This document shows, piece after piece, positions 34,595 to 43,453 of a DNA stretch of 64,000 nt. The position numbers and the translations under genes were made by a program. The first letter of the stretch is position 1; every line of letters starts with the position of its first letter. Under the pieces are notes generated by a model. The model was not told where the DNA came from, did no database searches, and saw nothing but the letters and a program-made list of their open reading frames with translations. The DNA is from Marinobacter flavimaris (GTDB lineage: Bacteria > Pseudomonadota > Gammaproteobacteria > Pseudomonadales > Oleiphilaceae): assembly GCF_002933295.1 (NCBI RefSeq), contig NZ_PSSW01000003.1, forward strand, positions 186,001 to 250,000, read 5' to 3'.

Positions 34595-35370
34595 ACGATC
34601 CCATGGTCAAACGCATCCTAATCACCAATGATGACGGCATCAACGCGCCAGGCCTGAAAGTGCTCGAGCAGATCGCCCGCAACCTGGCCGAGGAGGTCTG
34701 GGTGGTGGCGCCGGAGCATGATCGTAGCGGCGCCGGCCAGAGCATCTCCATTCATGATCCTTTGCGGGTGTATGAGCAGGGTGACAGGCGCTATGCAGTC
34801 TCCGGTACGCCGGCGGACTGTGTGCTCTATTCGCTGGCCCGGTGGTTCGGGGAAACCCCGCCGGATCTGGTGCTTTCCGGGGTGAACTGCGGGGCCAATA
34901 TCAGCGATTCCGTGCAGTATTCCGGAACCGTCGGCGCGGTGCTGAGTGCCGAACATATGGGCATACCTGCCATGGCACTGAGCCAGGCGTTTCTGAGTCG
35001 CGAAGGCGTGGACTGGTCGCCGGTTTCCATTCATGGCGAGGCCATCATCAGGCAGCTGTGGCAGCCAGGTCTGAATCGGGCCTGGAACGTCAACTTTCCC
35101 GCCTGCGAGGCGGCCGCCATCAGCCGGGCCCGGTGGTGCCGGGAGTCCAACGGCTCCATACAGCGCGCCCGCCTGCAGGCGGGTCAGGATGCCCGCAGTC
35201 TGCCGTACTGGTGGCTGGGATTTGATCGCAGTTCGCGTCACATTGTGGCGCCCGATGAAGACGCCAGCGTGCTGCGGGACAAAGCCATCGCCATTACGCC
35301 ATTACGCCACCAGGACCGCCTGCCCGGCGGCGCTGACGTTTTTGATTTGGCCGCATCAGCGGCCCACTGA
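34591..35370 (+). CDS. surE: SurE-family phosphatase/nucleotidase in a catabolic operon
   Basis: A 259-aa SurE. The metal-binding residues are in place: Asp14 and Asp15 (ITNDDGINAPG), Ser46 (APEHDRSGAG) and Asn99 (SGVNCGANIS), with SGTPADCV also conserved. The usual function is dephosphorylation of nucleoside 5'/3'-monophosphates. Normal surE genes sit with pcm, nlpD and rpoS; this one lies between an APH kinase gene (ATGA overlap) and a CoA ligase gene. That position suggests a specialised substrate, possibly a phosphorylated acyl-CoA or a side product; this is inference. The catalytic core looks active. Confidence 0.92.
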   Translation: MNDPMVKRILITNDDGINAPGLKVLEQIARNLAEEVWVVAPEHDRSGAGQSISIHDPLRVYEQGDRRYAVSGTPADCVLYSLARWFGETPPDLVLSGVNCGANISDSVQYSGTVGAVLSAEHMGIPAMALSQAFLSREGVDWSPVSIHGEAIIRQLWQPGLNRAWNVNFPACEAAAISRARWCRESNGSIQRARLQAGQDARSLPYWWLGFDRSSRHIVAPDEDASVLRDKAIAITPLRHQDRLPGGADVFDLAASAAH

Positions 35371-35392
35371 ACCGAAAAAGGGGATCACAACA

Positions 35393-37060
35393 ATGCCATT
35401 TACCCGCCATCACGCCGTGTGGCCCAGGGAACTGCCCAAAAGCCTGGCCTTGCCACGAACCAGCGTGTTTACCAACCTTGAGATTTCGGCGCGGCGCTAT
35501 CCGGACCGTAACGCCATCGTTTTCTACGATGCACCCATGACCTACAGCCAGCTGTTCCGGGAAGTGGAGGCCATGGCCGGCTACCTGCAGGCTCAGGGCG
35601 TCGCTAAAGGTGATCGGGTGTTGCTGTACATGCAGAACTCCCCGCAATACGTCATTGCCTATTACGCCATTCTGCGGGCGGATGCCGTGGTAATCCCTAT
35701 CAACCCGATGAACCGAGCGGCGGAACTGGAGCACTTTGTTGCTGATACCGGTGCCAATGTCTGCCTCGCAGGTCAGGAACTGGCCGGCTTTATTGCCCCG
35801 TTGCTGGAGACCACCGATCTCAACCACATCGTGGTAGCTTCCTACAGCAGCTATATCGCCCCGGACACCGATCTGGCCTTGCCAGCGGAAGTCGCCGCTC
35901 CAGCCTGGTCAGAGGACCTGGCCGGCATGGTCAGCTGGGAGCAGGCGCTGGCGGAAGGCCATGCGCCCTCGGCGCACACCGCAGGCCCGGCCGATCTCTC
36001 CGTGATTCCCTACAGTTCCGGCACCACCGGCGCGCCGAAGGGCTGCATGCACACTCATCGCAGCGTGATGGCTACCGCCGTGCACCGGGCCTTCTGGAAC
36101 CTGAGCACCGCCAGTACGGTGCAGCTGGCCACCTTGCCATTCTTCCACGTCACCGGCATGACCGGTTCCATGAACAGCCCCATCTACAGCGGCTCCACTA
36201 CAGTGATCATGACTCGCTGGGAGCGGACCACCGCGGCGCGGCTGATCGAAAGGTATAAAGTCACCGGCTGGACCAACATTGTCACCATGGCGGTGGACTT
36301 CCTCTCCAACCCCGACATTGGCCGGTACGACCTGTCGAGTCTCACCACCATCGGCGGGGGCGGGGCTGCGATGCCAGAGGCCGTGGCCGCCAAGCTCAAG
36401 GCCATGACCGGTCTTGATTATATTGAGGGGTATGGCCTTTCAGAAACCATGGCAGCCACTCACATCAACCCCTCGAGCCGTCCGAAGCCCCAGTGCCTCG
36501 GCATCCCGGTGTTTGATGTCGACAGCCGGATCATTGATGTTGACACCCTGCAGGAAAAAGGCCCTGGCGAGACCGGCGAAATCGTCTCCAGCGGGCCGCA
36601 GGTTACCATCGGGTACTGGAACCGGCCCGCGGAAACCGAAACTGCGTTTGTGGAGATCGATGGCAAGCAGTTTTTCCGCACCGGCGATCTGGGTTACTAC
36701 GATGAGGAGGGCTATTTCTTCATGGTCGACCGGGTCAAGCGGATGATCAACGCATCCGGTTACAAGGTCTGGCCGTCCGAGGTGGAGGGCCTGATGTACC
36801 GCCATCCCGGGATTCATGAGGTCTGCATTATTTCCTCGCCGGACCCGAAGCGCGGAGAGACTGTTAAGGCCTGCATCGTGCTGACTCCGGAGGCGGAGGG
36901 AAAAACGAGCGAAGAGGACATCATCGCCTGGTGCAAGGAGCAGATGGCAGCCTACAAGATTCCCACCCTGATCGAGTTTGTCGACCAGCTGCCAAAGTCG
37001 CCAACCGGTAAGCTGATGTGGCGGGCGCTGCAGGAAGAGGAGTGGGAAGCCAAGTCCTGA
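35393..37060 (+). CDS. AMP-forming acyl-CoA ligase (second)
   Basis: A 555-aa ANL-family enzyme: P-loop IPYSSGTTGAPKGCMHTH (about residues 204-221), GYGLSETMA, FFRTGDLGYYDEEGYFFMVDR, and catalytic Lys in SPTGKLMWRAL. Start at ATG 35393 gives MPFTRHHAVWPREL, with AGGGG upstream; the longer frame back to 35189 is a shadow of surE. Last gene of the operon; it should supply the CoA thioester used by the enzymes encoded upstream. It ends 5 bp from the converging MaoC gene. Confidence 0.92.
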   Translation: MPFTRHHAVWPRELPKSLALPRTSVFTNLEISARRYPDRNAIVFYDAPMTYSQLFREVEAMAGYLQAQGVAKGDRVLLYMQNSPQYVIAYYAILRADAVVIPINPMNRAAELEHFVADTGANVCLAGQELAGFIAPLLETTDLNHIVVASYSSYIAPDTDLALPAEVAAPAWSEDLAGMVSWEQALAEGHAPSAHTAGPADLSVIPYSSGTTGAPKGCMHTHRSVMATAVHRAFWNLSTASTVQLATLPFFHVTGMTGSMNSPIYSGSTTVIMTRWERTTAARLIERYKVTGWTNIVTMAVDFLSNPDIGRYDLSSLTTIGGGGAAMPEAVAAKLKAMTGLDYIEGYGLSETMAATHINPSSRPKPQCLGIPVFDVDSRIIDVDTLQEKGPGETGEIVSSGPQVTIGYWNRPAETETAFVEIDGKQFFRTGDLGYYDEEGYFFMVDRVKRMINASGYKVWPSEVEGLMYRHPGIHEVCIISSPDPKRGETVKACIVLTPEAEGKTSEEDIIAWCKEQMAAYKIPTLIEFVDQLPKSPTGKLMWRALQEEEWEAKS

Positions 37061-37065
37061 GCGAC

Positions 37066-37524
37066 TCAGCTCCGCACATACATGGCGAGATGTTCGGCTA
37101 CGCAGGCGGGCTTTTCCCCGCCTCGGATTTCCAGGGTGGTGCGATAGGTGGCCAGCGTCCGCTGCTCATCTACCCTGGTCACGTCCAACAGCTCCATTTT
37201 GCTGCGGATCTGCGCGCCGGCTTTTACCGCTGCCGGGAAGCGCAGCTTGTTAAGCCCGTAATTGATACTGGCGCTCTTGCCTCGCACATTGATGACCTGT
37301 TGATTCAGCAGGGGAATCAGTGATGCCGTCAGAAATCCGTGCGCTACGGTGCTCTTCCAGGGCGACTCTCGCCTGGCTCTCTCCACATCAAGATGTATCC
37401 ATTGATGATCGCCGGTGGCATCGGCGAAGGCCTGTATCATTTCCTGGCTGATGGTTTTCCAGGGACTGTGGCCAATCACCGAGTTCTTGTGATGGGTCAG
37501 ATCGTCCAGTTGCACTGTCAGCAT
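37066..37524 (-). CDS. MaoC-family enoyl-CoA hydratase
   Basis: A 152-aa hotdog hydratase. The catalytic pair is visible in FADATGDHQWIHLDVERA (Asp and His), followed by the TVAHGFLTASL stretch of the MaoC/(R)-specific hydratase family. It would hydrate an enoyl-CoA with R stereochemistry, or act in the reverse direction. Last gene of the minus-strand operon. Confidence 0.9.
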   Translation of the reverse strand: MLTVQLDDLTHHKNSVIGHSPWKTISQEMIQAFADATGDHQWIHLDVERARRESPWKSTVAHGFLTASLIPLLNQQVINVRGKSASINYGLNKLRFPAAVKAGAQIRSKMELLDVTRVDEQRTLATYRTTLEIRGGEKPACVAEHLAMYVRS

Positions 37525-37545
37525 AGCCGTAGTCCCCGCTGGGCG

Positions 37546-38304
37546 TCAGACCGCATAACCCGGATTCTTGCTGTCCAGAAGCCGGATCAGTGCCGGCCAG
37601 GTCAGTTTCGCTGCCATGCCCAATTGTTGCGACTGCTCGGCGGTGGTGCGAATGGCCTGTTCCGAGGGTAGGTGGGTGGGGCCACAGCTCTGGGCCTTGA
37701 CCTGGATCTCGCAGGCTTTCATCAGGAAATACAGGTAGGTAAATGTTTCCGGTACATCCTTGCCTGCAGTCAGCACGCCGTGGTTGCGCAGTATCATCAT
37801 GGACCGGTTGCCCAGGTCCCTGATCAGCCGATCGCGTTCGTCCATATTGAGTGCCACGCCTTCGTACTCGTGATAGCAGAGGTGGTCGAGACACAGCATG
37901 GCGGTCTGGCTCAGGGGCAGCAGGCCGTCCCGGTGTGCCGATACCGCGACCCCGTCCGGTGCGTGCAGGTGCATCACCGCGCCGGCATCGTCCCGCCCCA
38001 TATGCACCGCGCTGTGGATGGTGAAACCAGCGGGATTCACCCGCCCCAGGCCGGCGGCTTCCACCACTTTGCCTTCCTGGTCGACCTTGACCAGCGACGA
38101 GGCGGTAATCTCGTGAAACAGCAGCCCGTAAGGGTTTATCAGGAAGTGGTGATCCGGCCCGGGTACCCGGGCCGAGAGATGGGTGAACACAAGATCATCC
38201 CAGCCGAACAGGGCCACCAGTCGATAGGCGGCGGCCAGCTCGGTGCGAACCTTCCATTCGGTTTTCCTGAGATCCTGTTCCGTTGACGGCTCATTTGTTG
38301 TCAT
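37546..38304 (-). CDS. Class II aldolase/adducin family protein
   Basis: A 252-aa protein with the zinc-site residues of class II aldolases: MHLHAPDGVAVS (two His) and ILRNHGVLTAG (third His), plus TIHSAVHMGRDDAGAV. Enzymes of this fold include L-fuculose-phosphate aldolase and decarboxylases; the general lack of a sugar-specific context means substrate cannot be named. In beta-oxidation clusters such genes may perform a retro-aldol cleavage of a branched or beta-hydroxy intermediate; that is inference. Confidence 0.87.
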   Translation of the reverse strand: MTTNEPSTEQDLRKTEWKVRTELAAAYRLVALFGWDDLVFTHLSARVPGPDHHFLINPYGLLFHEITASSLVKVDQEGKVVEAAGLGRVNPAGFTIHSAVHMGRDDAGAVMHLHAPDGVAVSAHRDGLLPLSQTAMLCLDHLCYHEYEGVALNMDERDRLIRDLGNRSMMILRNHGVLTAGKDVPETFTYLYFLMKACEIQVKAQSCGPTHLPSEQAIRTTAEQSQQLGMAAKLTWPALIRLLDSKNPGYAV

Positions 38305-38344
38305 TGTGTTGCCCCCATTCCCACGAACAACTGTTGTCTACTGA

Positions 38345-39481
38345 TTATTGTAGCAGGGCAGCGAAACGCTCCAGATGGAAGTCATCGTCACCGAGCTGAT
38401 GATTGATCATTACCAGGCGCTTGGCGTAATGGGCAAAGTTGTATTCCCAGGTCATGCCGATGCCGCCGTGGGATTGGACGCCCTGCTCCGAAATGAACTG
38501 GCCACTGCGACCAATCACATTCTTGGCGGCTGCCAGAATCCGGCGGCGCTCGTCGCTCTGGGGTTCGTCGGCAACGCTGGCTGCCAGGATGGCCATGGAG
38601 CGGGCCTGCTCAAGCTCCGACATCATATCCACCATTCGATGCTGAAGTACCTGGAATTTGCCGATGGGTACGCCGAATTGCTTACGCTGTTTCAGGTACT
38701 CCAGAGTCAGGTCACAGGCCACTTCCATGGCGCCCACAGCCTCACCGCATAAAGCGGAAATGGCGCGTCCGGCCTGGTATTCAATGACTTCTGCGGCCTT
38801 GCCTTCTTCACCGAGCAGGGCATCGGGGCCCAGCTTGACGTTGTTCAGGAACAGGTCGCTGCCCTTGGAACCATCAATGGTGGGGTAGGTGCGATGGTCC
38901 AGCCCTTCGGCATCGGCGCTGATCAGGAACAGGCTGATGCCATCGGCATCGCGGCTGTCGCCGGAAGTACGGGCAGAGACGACCAATACATCGGCACAGT
39001 GGCCGCCAATGACCACGGCCTTGCGACCGTTCAGAACGTAGCCGTCCCCGGACTTCTCGGCACGGGCTTCCACGTCATTCAGGTCGTAAAAGCTCTGGGG
39101 CTCCTGAAGACCGACAGCAGCTTGTGTCTCGCCGCTGGCGATGCCGCCAAGCCATTGTTCGTGCTGCTCACTGTTGCCGGCCTGGCTGATCAGCCCGCCA
39201 CCGAGAACCACGGACTGCAGGTAGGGCTCGATACACAGGCCGCGACCCAGTTCGGTCATCACGCTTTGAACTTCAACGCCAGTACCGCCAAATCCACCGA
39301 GTTCCTCCGGAAAGGGGACGGCGGTCAGGCCCAGTTCACCCAGCTGTTTCCAGAAGTCGGCGCTGAAGCCCAGCTCCGATTCGCTGTATTCCAGGCGTTT
39401 CTCAAAACTGTATTCACCGCGCACCAGGCGGGCCACGGTGTCCTGCAGCATCTGCTGCTCTTCGTTGAGTCGGAAATCCAT
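38345..39481 (-). CDS. Acyl-CoA dehydrogenase, PimD-like partner subunit
   Basis: A 378-aa acyl-CoA dehydrogenase: MDFRLNEEQQMLQDTVARL, AVPFPEELGGFGG, and SHGGIGMTWEYNFAHYAKRL near the C-terminus. In many ring- or dicarboxylate-degradation clusters this type pairs with a larger partner like the gene next upstream (11 bp away), as PimC/PimD do. The usual catalytic Glu is not obvious, which is common in the small partner. Pairing is inferred from adjacency. Confidence 0.88.
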   Translation of the reverse strand: MDFRLNEEQQMLQDTVARLVRGEYSFEKRLEYSESELGFSADFWKQLGELGLTAVPFPEELGGFGGTGVEVQSVMTELGRGLCIEPYLQSVVLGGGLISQAGNSEQHEQWLGGIASGETQAAVGLQEPQSFYDLNDVEARAEKSGDGYVLNGRKAVVIGGHCADVLVVSARTSGDSRDADGISLFLISADAEGLDHRTYPTIDGSKGSDLFLNNVKLGPDALLGEEGKAAEVIEYQAGRAISALCGEAVGAMEVACDLTLEYLKQRKQFGVPIGKFQVLQHRMVDMMSELEQARSMAILAASVADEPQSDERRRILAAAKNVIGRSGQFISEQGVQSHGGIGMTWEYNFAHYAKRLVMINHQLGDDDFHLERFAALLQ

Positions 39482-39491
39482 GGTCGCCTCC

Positions 39492-40688
39492 TTAAAGCCC
39501 GAGAATCATTTTCGACACGATATTCTTCTGGATCTCGTTGGATCCGCCGAAAATCGACAGCTTGCGGTTGTTGAAGTACTGGGGAGTTACCGGTGCGGCG
39601 TTCTCGTCCGAGAGGAAATCGCCGTCGTAATCCAGGTCCATTTCCTCTTCCACAAACGGGATGGCATAGGGACCAATGGCTCGGCGGGCCAGGTCGTTGA
39701 TGGTCTGACGGATTTCGGTACCGCGTACTTTCAGCATGGAGCTTTCCGCACCCGGCATGCCGCCGCCTTCCACCGAGGCGATAATGCGCAGGTTGCTGAT
39801 TGACGCCGCCATCAGGTCAATCTCAACCTTGGCAATGCGCTGGCTGAACGACGCATCCTCTATTAGCGGGCGACCGTTCTTGGTCCGGCGGGTCGCCAGC
39901 TCCTTCAGGTGCTGCAATGCGGCTTTGGAAATGCCGATGCCGGCCAGACCGGTGCGTTCGTAGGTCAGCAGGTACTTGGCGTAGGTCCAGCCCTTGTCTT
40001 CCTCGCCCACGAGATTCTCCACGGGAACTTTCACATCCTCGAAGAACACTTCGTTAACTTCGTGCTCGCCATCAAGAGTGATGATAGGGCGCACGGTAAT
40101 GCCTGGGGTGTCCATGTCCATCAGCAGGAAGGAAATGCCTTCCTGCGCTTTCACCTCGGTATTGGTGCGAACCAGGCAGAAAATCATGTTGGCGTGCTGG
40201 CCCAGGGTGGTCCAGGTTTTCTGGCCATTCACAATGTAATGGTCGCCGTCGCGCACTGCCCGGGTCTTGAGAGAGGCCAGGTCCGAGCCCGCGCCCGGCT
40301 CGGAATAGCCCTGGCACCACCAGTCTTCGCCAGTGAGAATGCGTGGCAGGTATCTCTGTTTCTGCTCTTCGGTGCCAAACTTGATAATCACTGGCGCCAC
40401 CATGTTTACGCCGAAGGGTACAGAGCGCGGTGCGCCATAGCGGGACGACTCTTCGTCCCAGATGTGCTTCTGAACAGGACTCCAGTTCACACCGCCGTAT
40501 TCTTCCGGCCAATGGGTGGCGTACCAGCCCTGTTCATTGAGGATCTTTTGCCAGCGCTGATGGTCTTCTTTGGATAGCCGGCGGAACCCCTTTACCTTGG
40601 CGGCGATATCCGCAGGCAGTTTCTCATCCAGGAATGCGCGGACTTCGTCACGGAAAGCGAGTTCCTCGGCGGTGTAGTTCAAGTTCAT
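39492..40688 (-). CDS. Acyl-CoA dehydrogenase, PimC-like large subunit
   Basis: A 398-aa enzyme opening MNLNYTAEELAFRDEVRAFL with HWPEEYGGVNWSPVQK, WCQGYSEPGAGSDLASLKT and FGGSNEIQKNIVSKMIL. It resembles the large partner of pimeloyl-CoA-type dehydrogenases. It introduces the 2,3 double bond in an acyl-CoA. It is co-transcribed with the dehydrogenase genes on both sides. Confidence 0.9.
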   Translation of the reverse strand: MNLNYTAEELAFRDEVRAFLDEKLPADIAAKVKGFRRLSKEDHQRWQKILNEQGWYATHWPEEYGGVNWSPVQKHIWDEESSRYGAPRSVPFGVNMVAPVIIKFGTEEQKQRYLPRILTGEDWWCQGYSEPGAGSDLASLKTRAVRDGDHYIVNGQKTWTTLGQHANMIFCLVRTNTEVKAQEGISFLLMDMDTPGITVRPIITLDGEHEVNEVFFEDVKVPVENLVGEEDKGWTYAKYLLTYERTGLAGIGISKAALQHLKELATRRTKNGRPLIEDASFSQRIAKVEIDLMAASISNLRIIASVEGGGMPGAESSMLKVRGTEIRQTINDLARRAIGPYAIPFVEEEMDLDYDGDFLSDENAAPVTPQYFNNRKLSIFGGSNEIQKNIVSKMILGL

Positions 40689-40719
40689 GGGGAAAACCTC
40701 GTTCGCGTTGATCTGTCTA

Positions 40720-41889
40720 TCAGCTGAAAGCCTGGATGCCGGTCTGTCCGCGACCCAGAATCAGGGCGTGGACGTCGTGGGTACCCTCGTAGGTGTTCAC
40801 CGCCTCGAGGTTCATCACGTGGCGAATCACATGGTACTCGTCGGAAATGCCGTTACCGCCGTGCATGTCCCGGGCAACCCGGGCGATGTCCAGGGCTTTG
40901 CCACAATTGTTGCGCTTGAGCAGTGAAATGGCGTCCGGTGTTACCGTGCCGGCATCCATCATCCGGCCCAGCTGGAGAACCGCCTGCAGGCCGATGGTGA
41001 TCTCTGTCTGCATGTCCACCAGCTTTTTCTGGACCAGCTGGTTGGCAGCCAGGGGCTTGCCGAACTGTATGCGCTCCAGGGTGTAATTGCGGGCGGCATG
41101 CCAGCAGAACTCGGCAGCACCGAGCGAACCCCAGCTAATGCCAAAACGGGCCTTGTTCAGACAGCTGAAGGGGCCTTTCAGGCCCTCTACGTCCAGACGA
41201 TTCTCTTCCGGAACGAACACCTCATCCATGAAGATGGAGCCGGTCTCCGACGCCCGCAGGGAGAATTTGCCCTCGATCTTCGGCGCGTCCAGACCTTTGG
41301 CGCCTTCGCGCTCAATTACAAAGCCGTTCACCTTGCCATCAAACTTGGCCCAGACTACAAAGATGTCGGCAATCGGGGAGTTGGTGATCCAGGTCTTGGA
41401 GCCACTTAGCAGGTACCCGCCATCAACTTTCTTGGCACGGGTTTCCATGCCGCCGGGATCGGAGCCATGGTTGGGCTCGGTCAGGCCGAAACAGCCAACG
41501 TATTCACCGGAGGCCAGCTTGGGCAGGATGCGTTTTTTCATCGCTTCCTGACCGTAGGAATAGATCGGGTACATGACCAGGGAGGACTGAACGCTCAGGG
41601 CTGAACGATAGGCGGAATCCACCCGTTCCACTTCCCGGGCAATCAGGCCGTAACAGACGTGGTTCAGCCCCGGGCCGCCGTATTCCTCCGGCAGGGTCGC
41701 ACCCAGCATGCCGAGTTCGCCCATCTGGTTGAAGATAGTGCGGTCGAACTTCTCATGCCGGTTGGCCTCGGTGATGCCGGGCATCAGTTGCTGGTCGCAG
41801 AAGCTGCGAATACTGTCTCGGACCTGGCGTTCGGTTTCGTCCAGTTGTGAGTCGAAATCCAGCAGGTCATTCCAGGGTGCGAAAGCCAT
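40720..41889 (-). CDS. gcdH: Glutaryl-CoA dehydrogenase-like acyl-CoA dehydrogenase
   Basis: A 389-aa enzyme closely fitting GcdH, which oxidises and decarboxylates glutaryl-CoA to crotonyl-Co[56 protein letters not shown], and the catalytic base Glu368 in [16 protein letters not shown]. GcdH is also used for lysine, tryptophan and benzoate breakdown. The start at ATG 41889 has CAGGAG 8 nt upstream. First gene of the minus-strand operon, facing an 11-bp inverted-repeat operator candidate. Confidence 0.9.
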   Translation of the reverse strand: MAFAPWNDLLDFDSQLDETERQVRDSIRSFCDQQLMPGITEANRHEKFDRTIFNQMGELGMLGATLPEEYGGPGLNHVCYGLIAREVERVDSAYRSALSVQSSLVMYPIYSYGQEAMKKRILPKLASGEYVGCFGLTEPNHGSDPGGMETRAKKVDGGYLLSGSKTWITNSPIADIFVVWAKFDGKVNGFVIEREGAKGLDAPKIEGKFSLRASETGSIFMDEVFVPEENRLDVEGLKGPFSCLNKARFGISWGSLGAAEFCWHAARNYTLERIQFGKPLAANQLVQKKLVDMQTEITIGLQAVLQLGRMMDAGTVTPDAISLLKRNNCGKALDIARVARDMHGGNGISDEYHVIRHVMNLEAVNTYEGTHDVHALILGRGQTGIQAFS

Positions 41890-41968
41890 TTGTAGTCTCC
41901 TGAAAGCGAATATCGGGTGTCCGGTTGAGGTCCGGTTATAGGGACACCGGACCAATCTGTGCTATCTT

Positions 41969-42003
41969 TGTGTTAACACAGTTTCATTAAGCGAAACTGT
42001 GTT
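41969..42003. promoter_or_regulatory. Overlapping palindromes between gcdH-like and membrane protein genes
   Basis: TGTGTTAACACA (41969-41980) is a perfect 12-bp palindrome. Overlapping it, AACACAGTTTC (41975-41985) and GAAACTGTGTT (41993-42003) form a perfect 11-bp inverted repeat with a 7-nt spacer. This lies in the only promoter gap of the two divergent transcripts and looks like a repressor operator; the TetR (51981) or IclR (44659) protein is a candidate binder. Confidence 0.65.
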
Positions 42004-42082
42004 TTGTAATTCGATGTTGAAAGACTAATCCGGGTGTTGTGGAAATGCAAGCAGTGTTCAAATCTGACTGGGCGCTCCTGCC

Positions 42083-43447
42083 GTGAGCAATATGCTGAAG
42101 TGGCTCGTGTCCCTGGCTGTGGTAACAGAGCTGGTGGCCATCTGCCTTGGGCATCGCGAACTGAGCGCGTTCGCCGGCGTTATGTTTGTCGGGGCCTTCC
42201 TGCTCGGCATTGGTGCAGGGCACCTTCAGGGTTACGCGCGGGTGTTGCTGGTGATTGCACTGGCAGTGCTCGGAGCCTTTGCTGTACAAGGCTCCCTGAA
42301 TACCGCGCAATTGGTGAAAGCGGCCTCCGATGCGGCCTTTTATTCGGCTTTTCTGGGCAGCCTGGGAATGATGCAGTGCCTGGTACGCCGGTTCGAGGTG
42401 CTGCGCCGGATTCATGATGTGCTGCTGGGTGGCAAGCCAGTGTTGCTCTATCCCAAGTACGCCCTGGTCAGCTGTGGTGTTGCAACGGTGTTGAGTTTTG
42501 GAATGATGAGCCTGTTGTGCGGCACACTTGCTGAGACCCTTCGTGAGCGGGGCATTACCGGCGAATCCCGTCTGCAGTGGCTGCGTAGCGTCCTGATCAG
42601 TGCCCTGAGGGGCTTTGCGCTGGTGCCGCTGGTGGCGCCCACCAGTGTCGCTGTAGCAATTCTTACCCGGGAACTGCCCCAGTTGAGCTGGTCCCAGCTG
42701 TTGCCGTTCGGATTGGTAGCCGCATTGTTGATGGTGTTGATTGGCTGGGTGCTCGAGCAGAGCCGGTTTCGCAAGATCAGCAATGAGCGTGTCGCCGTTG
42801 AAGGCTGGCTGCCGGGTACCGGAAGTCTGCTGGCGCTGATCCTCGTGGTCTTCTCGCTGATGGCGGCACTGGTGGCGACGACCGGGTTCAAGGTATCGGT
42901 AGCGGCCATGCTTTCCGTCCCGACCGTAACCCTGATCTACATGTTGTGGCAGGAACGTGGGCTGATACCGGTTTTGCGAGAGGGCGCGGGCCAGGTGTGG
43001 AACATGCACAACGAGATGGCCATTTTCGCCGCCTCTGCAATCCTCGGTGTGGCATTGTCCGCAGTGATACCGGCCGATGCCCTGGCCGGCCTGGTGGCCA
43101 CAGGGAGCGGCGTTTTCCTGGTGGCCGTTCTGGGCATGCTAATGATGCCGATGTTCTCGATGATCGGAGTTATTCCGATCACGGTCTTGAGTGTTCAGGC
43201 CGGTTTGTTGCCACAGCTGGTTGCTGAGGGTATGCACCTTCTGCCGGTGGCCGTGGCCCTGGTGATTGGCTTCTCCCTGGCCATGATGCTTTCGCCCTTC
43301 GGCCCCTCGGTGATGCTGCTATCCAGGTTCGGGCAAATCTCACGGTGGGTTGTGGCGTTTCGCTGGAACGGTCTGTTCGTGCTGATCGCCCTGCCGCTGC
43401 TGCTGGTACTGACGGCTCTGGTGGCCTGGCTGACGCCGGGCCACTAG
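42083..43447 (+). CDS. Polytopic membrane protein of unknown family
   Basis: A 454-aa protein with about 12 hydrophobic helices and almost no soluble loops. Two halves each carry a similar element, VPLVAPTSVAVAIL in the first and LSPFGPSVMLLSRFG in the second, hinting at the inverted-repeat layout of ion-transporter superfamily carriers. I cannot name the family. It is divergent from the gcdH-like gene and shares its operator candidate, so a role as transporter for the organic acid degraded here, or for an intermediate, is reasonable. The start is GTG 42083 or ATG 42092; neither has a strong ribosome binding site. Confidence 0.72.
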   Translation: MSNMLKWLVSLAVVTELVAICLGHRELSAFAGVMFVGAFLLGIGAGHLQGYARVLLVIALAVLGAFAVQGSLNTAQLVKAASDAAFYSAFLGSLGMMQCLVRRFEVLRRIHDVLLGGKPVLLYPKYALVSCGVATVLSFGMMSLLCGTLAETLRERGITGESRLQWLRSVLISALRGFALVPLVAPTSVAVAILTRELPQLSWSQLLPFGLVAALLMVLIGWVLEQSRFRKISNERVAVEGWLPGTGSLLALILVVFSLMAALVATTGFKVSVAAMLSVPTVTLIYMLWQERGLIPVLREGAGQVWNMHNEMAIFAASAILGVALSAVIPADALAGLVATGSGVFLVAVLGMLMMPMFSMIGVIPITVLSVQAGLLPQLVAEGMHLLPVAVALVIGFSLAMMLSPFGPSVMLLSRFGQISRWVVAFRWNGLFVLIALPLLLVLTALVAWLTPGH

Positions 43448-43453
43448 CTCAGA

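Noticed and set aside
41987..43009. 340-codon minus-strand frame opposite the membrane protein gene
   Set aside because: Gln/His-rich shadow translation; the plus-strand frame has a regular helix pattern of a membrane protein.
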